A stretch of DNA of 12,364 nucleotides, from positions 11,668-24,031 of the forward strand of contig DXLP01000030.1 of NCBI GenBank assembly GCA_019414645.1, written 5' to 3'. Shown here in pieces: positions 12,360 to 12,364 of the stretch; the stretch's first letter is position 1, and each line of letters begins with the position of its first letter. The stretch comes from Collinsella sp. (GTDB lineage: Bacteria; Actinomycetota; Coriobacteriia; Coriobacteriales; Coriobacteriaceae). Both the position numbers and the translations under genes were made by a program. The notes under the pieces were generated by a model that was not told where the DNA came from, searched no databases, and saw only the letters and a program-made list of their open reading frames with translations.

Positions 12360-12364
12360 CCCTT

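Noticed and set aside
1..12364. CRISPR arrays, tRNA and rRNA genes, insertion sequences
   Set aside because: I found no regularly spaced direct repeats, no cloverleaf or rRNA-like sequence, and no transposase frame in the window.

Overview
The window reads as a piece of a high-GC Gram-positive gut bacterium, most likely a Collinsella-type member of the Coriobacteriia. This rests on GC-rich codon use with strong Shine-Dalgarno sites, a PTS-centred sugar economy, and the overall style of genes and intergenic hairpins; no rRNA or other marker gene is present to prove it. Every call was made by reading the sequence; no database search was run.

Layout. (1) 1-123: the last 40 codons of a PcrA/UvrD helicase, followed by a 130-bp hairpin element (E1), a terminator, and a second GC-rich terminator hairpin. 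(2) 490-2267: a lower-GC, two-gene AbiE-type toxin-antitoxin module with overlapping genes, its own promoter and a terminator nearly identical to the one upstream of it. (3) 2360-4233, minus strand: a GntR/UTRA regulator and a class I mannose-6-phosphate isomerase, followed by a second copy of the hairpin element (E2). (4) 4535-8205, plus strand: a GH1 6-phospho-beta-glycosidase and a complete lactose/cellobiose-family PTS as separate EIIC, EIIB and EIIA proteins, closed by a strong terminator. (5) 8447-9400: a ROK sugar kinase. (6) 9567-12116: a family II manganese pyrophosphatase and an NhaA Na+/H+ antiporter with a structured, terminator-containing leader. (7) 12117-12364: terminators and a perfect palindrome, with no gene.

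How it works together. Regions 3-5 carry the same set of functions as the Bacillus subtilis gmu (glucomannan) operon: PTS EIIA/B/C, GH1 phospho-glycosidase, GntR/UTRA regulator, ROK kinase and mannose-6-phosphate isomerase, but without the mannanase. The simplest model is import and phosphorylation of a beta-linked glucose/mannose disaccharide, intracellular cleavage to a sugar-6-phosphate plus a free sugar, phosphorylation of the free sugar by the ROK kinase, and conversion of mannose-6-phosphate to fructose-6-phosphate by ManA.

The most unusual signal is not a protein. Elements E1 (131-260) and E2 (2360-2490, opposite strand) share a roughly 74-nt core. They differ in their long outer arms, yet each copy keeps a 30-31 bp outer stem, and the inner hairpin shows two compensatory base-pair changes. 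Both sit in sense orientation a few bases after a stop codon (pcrA and manA). This pattern fits a dispersed structured RNA or 3'-UTR element that I do not recognise.
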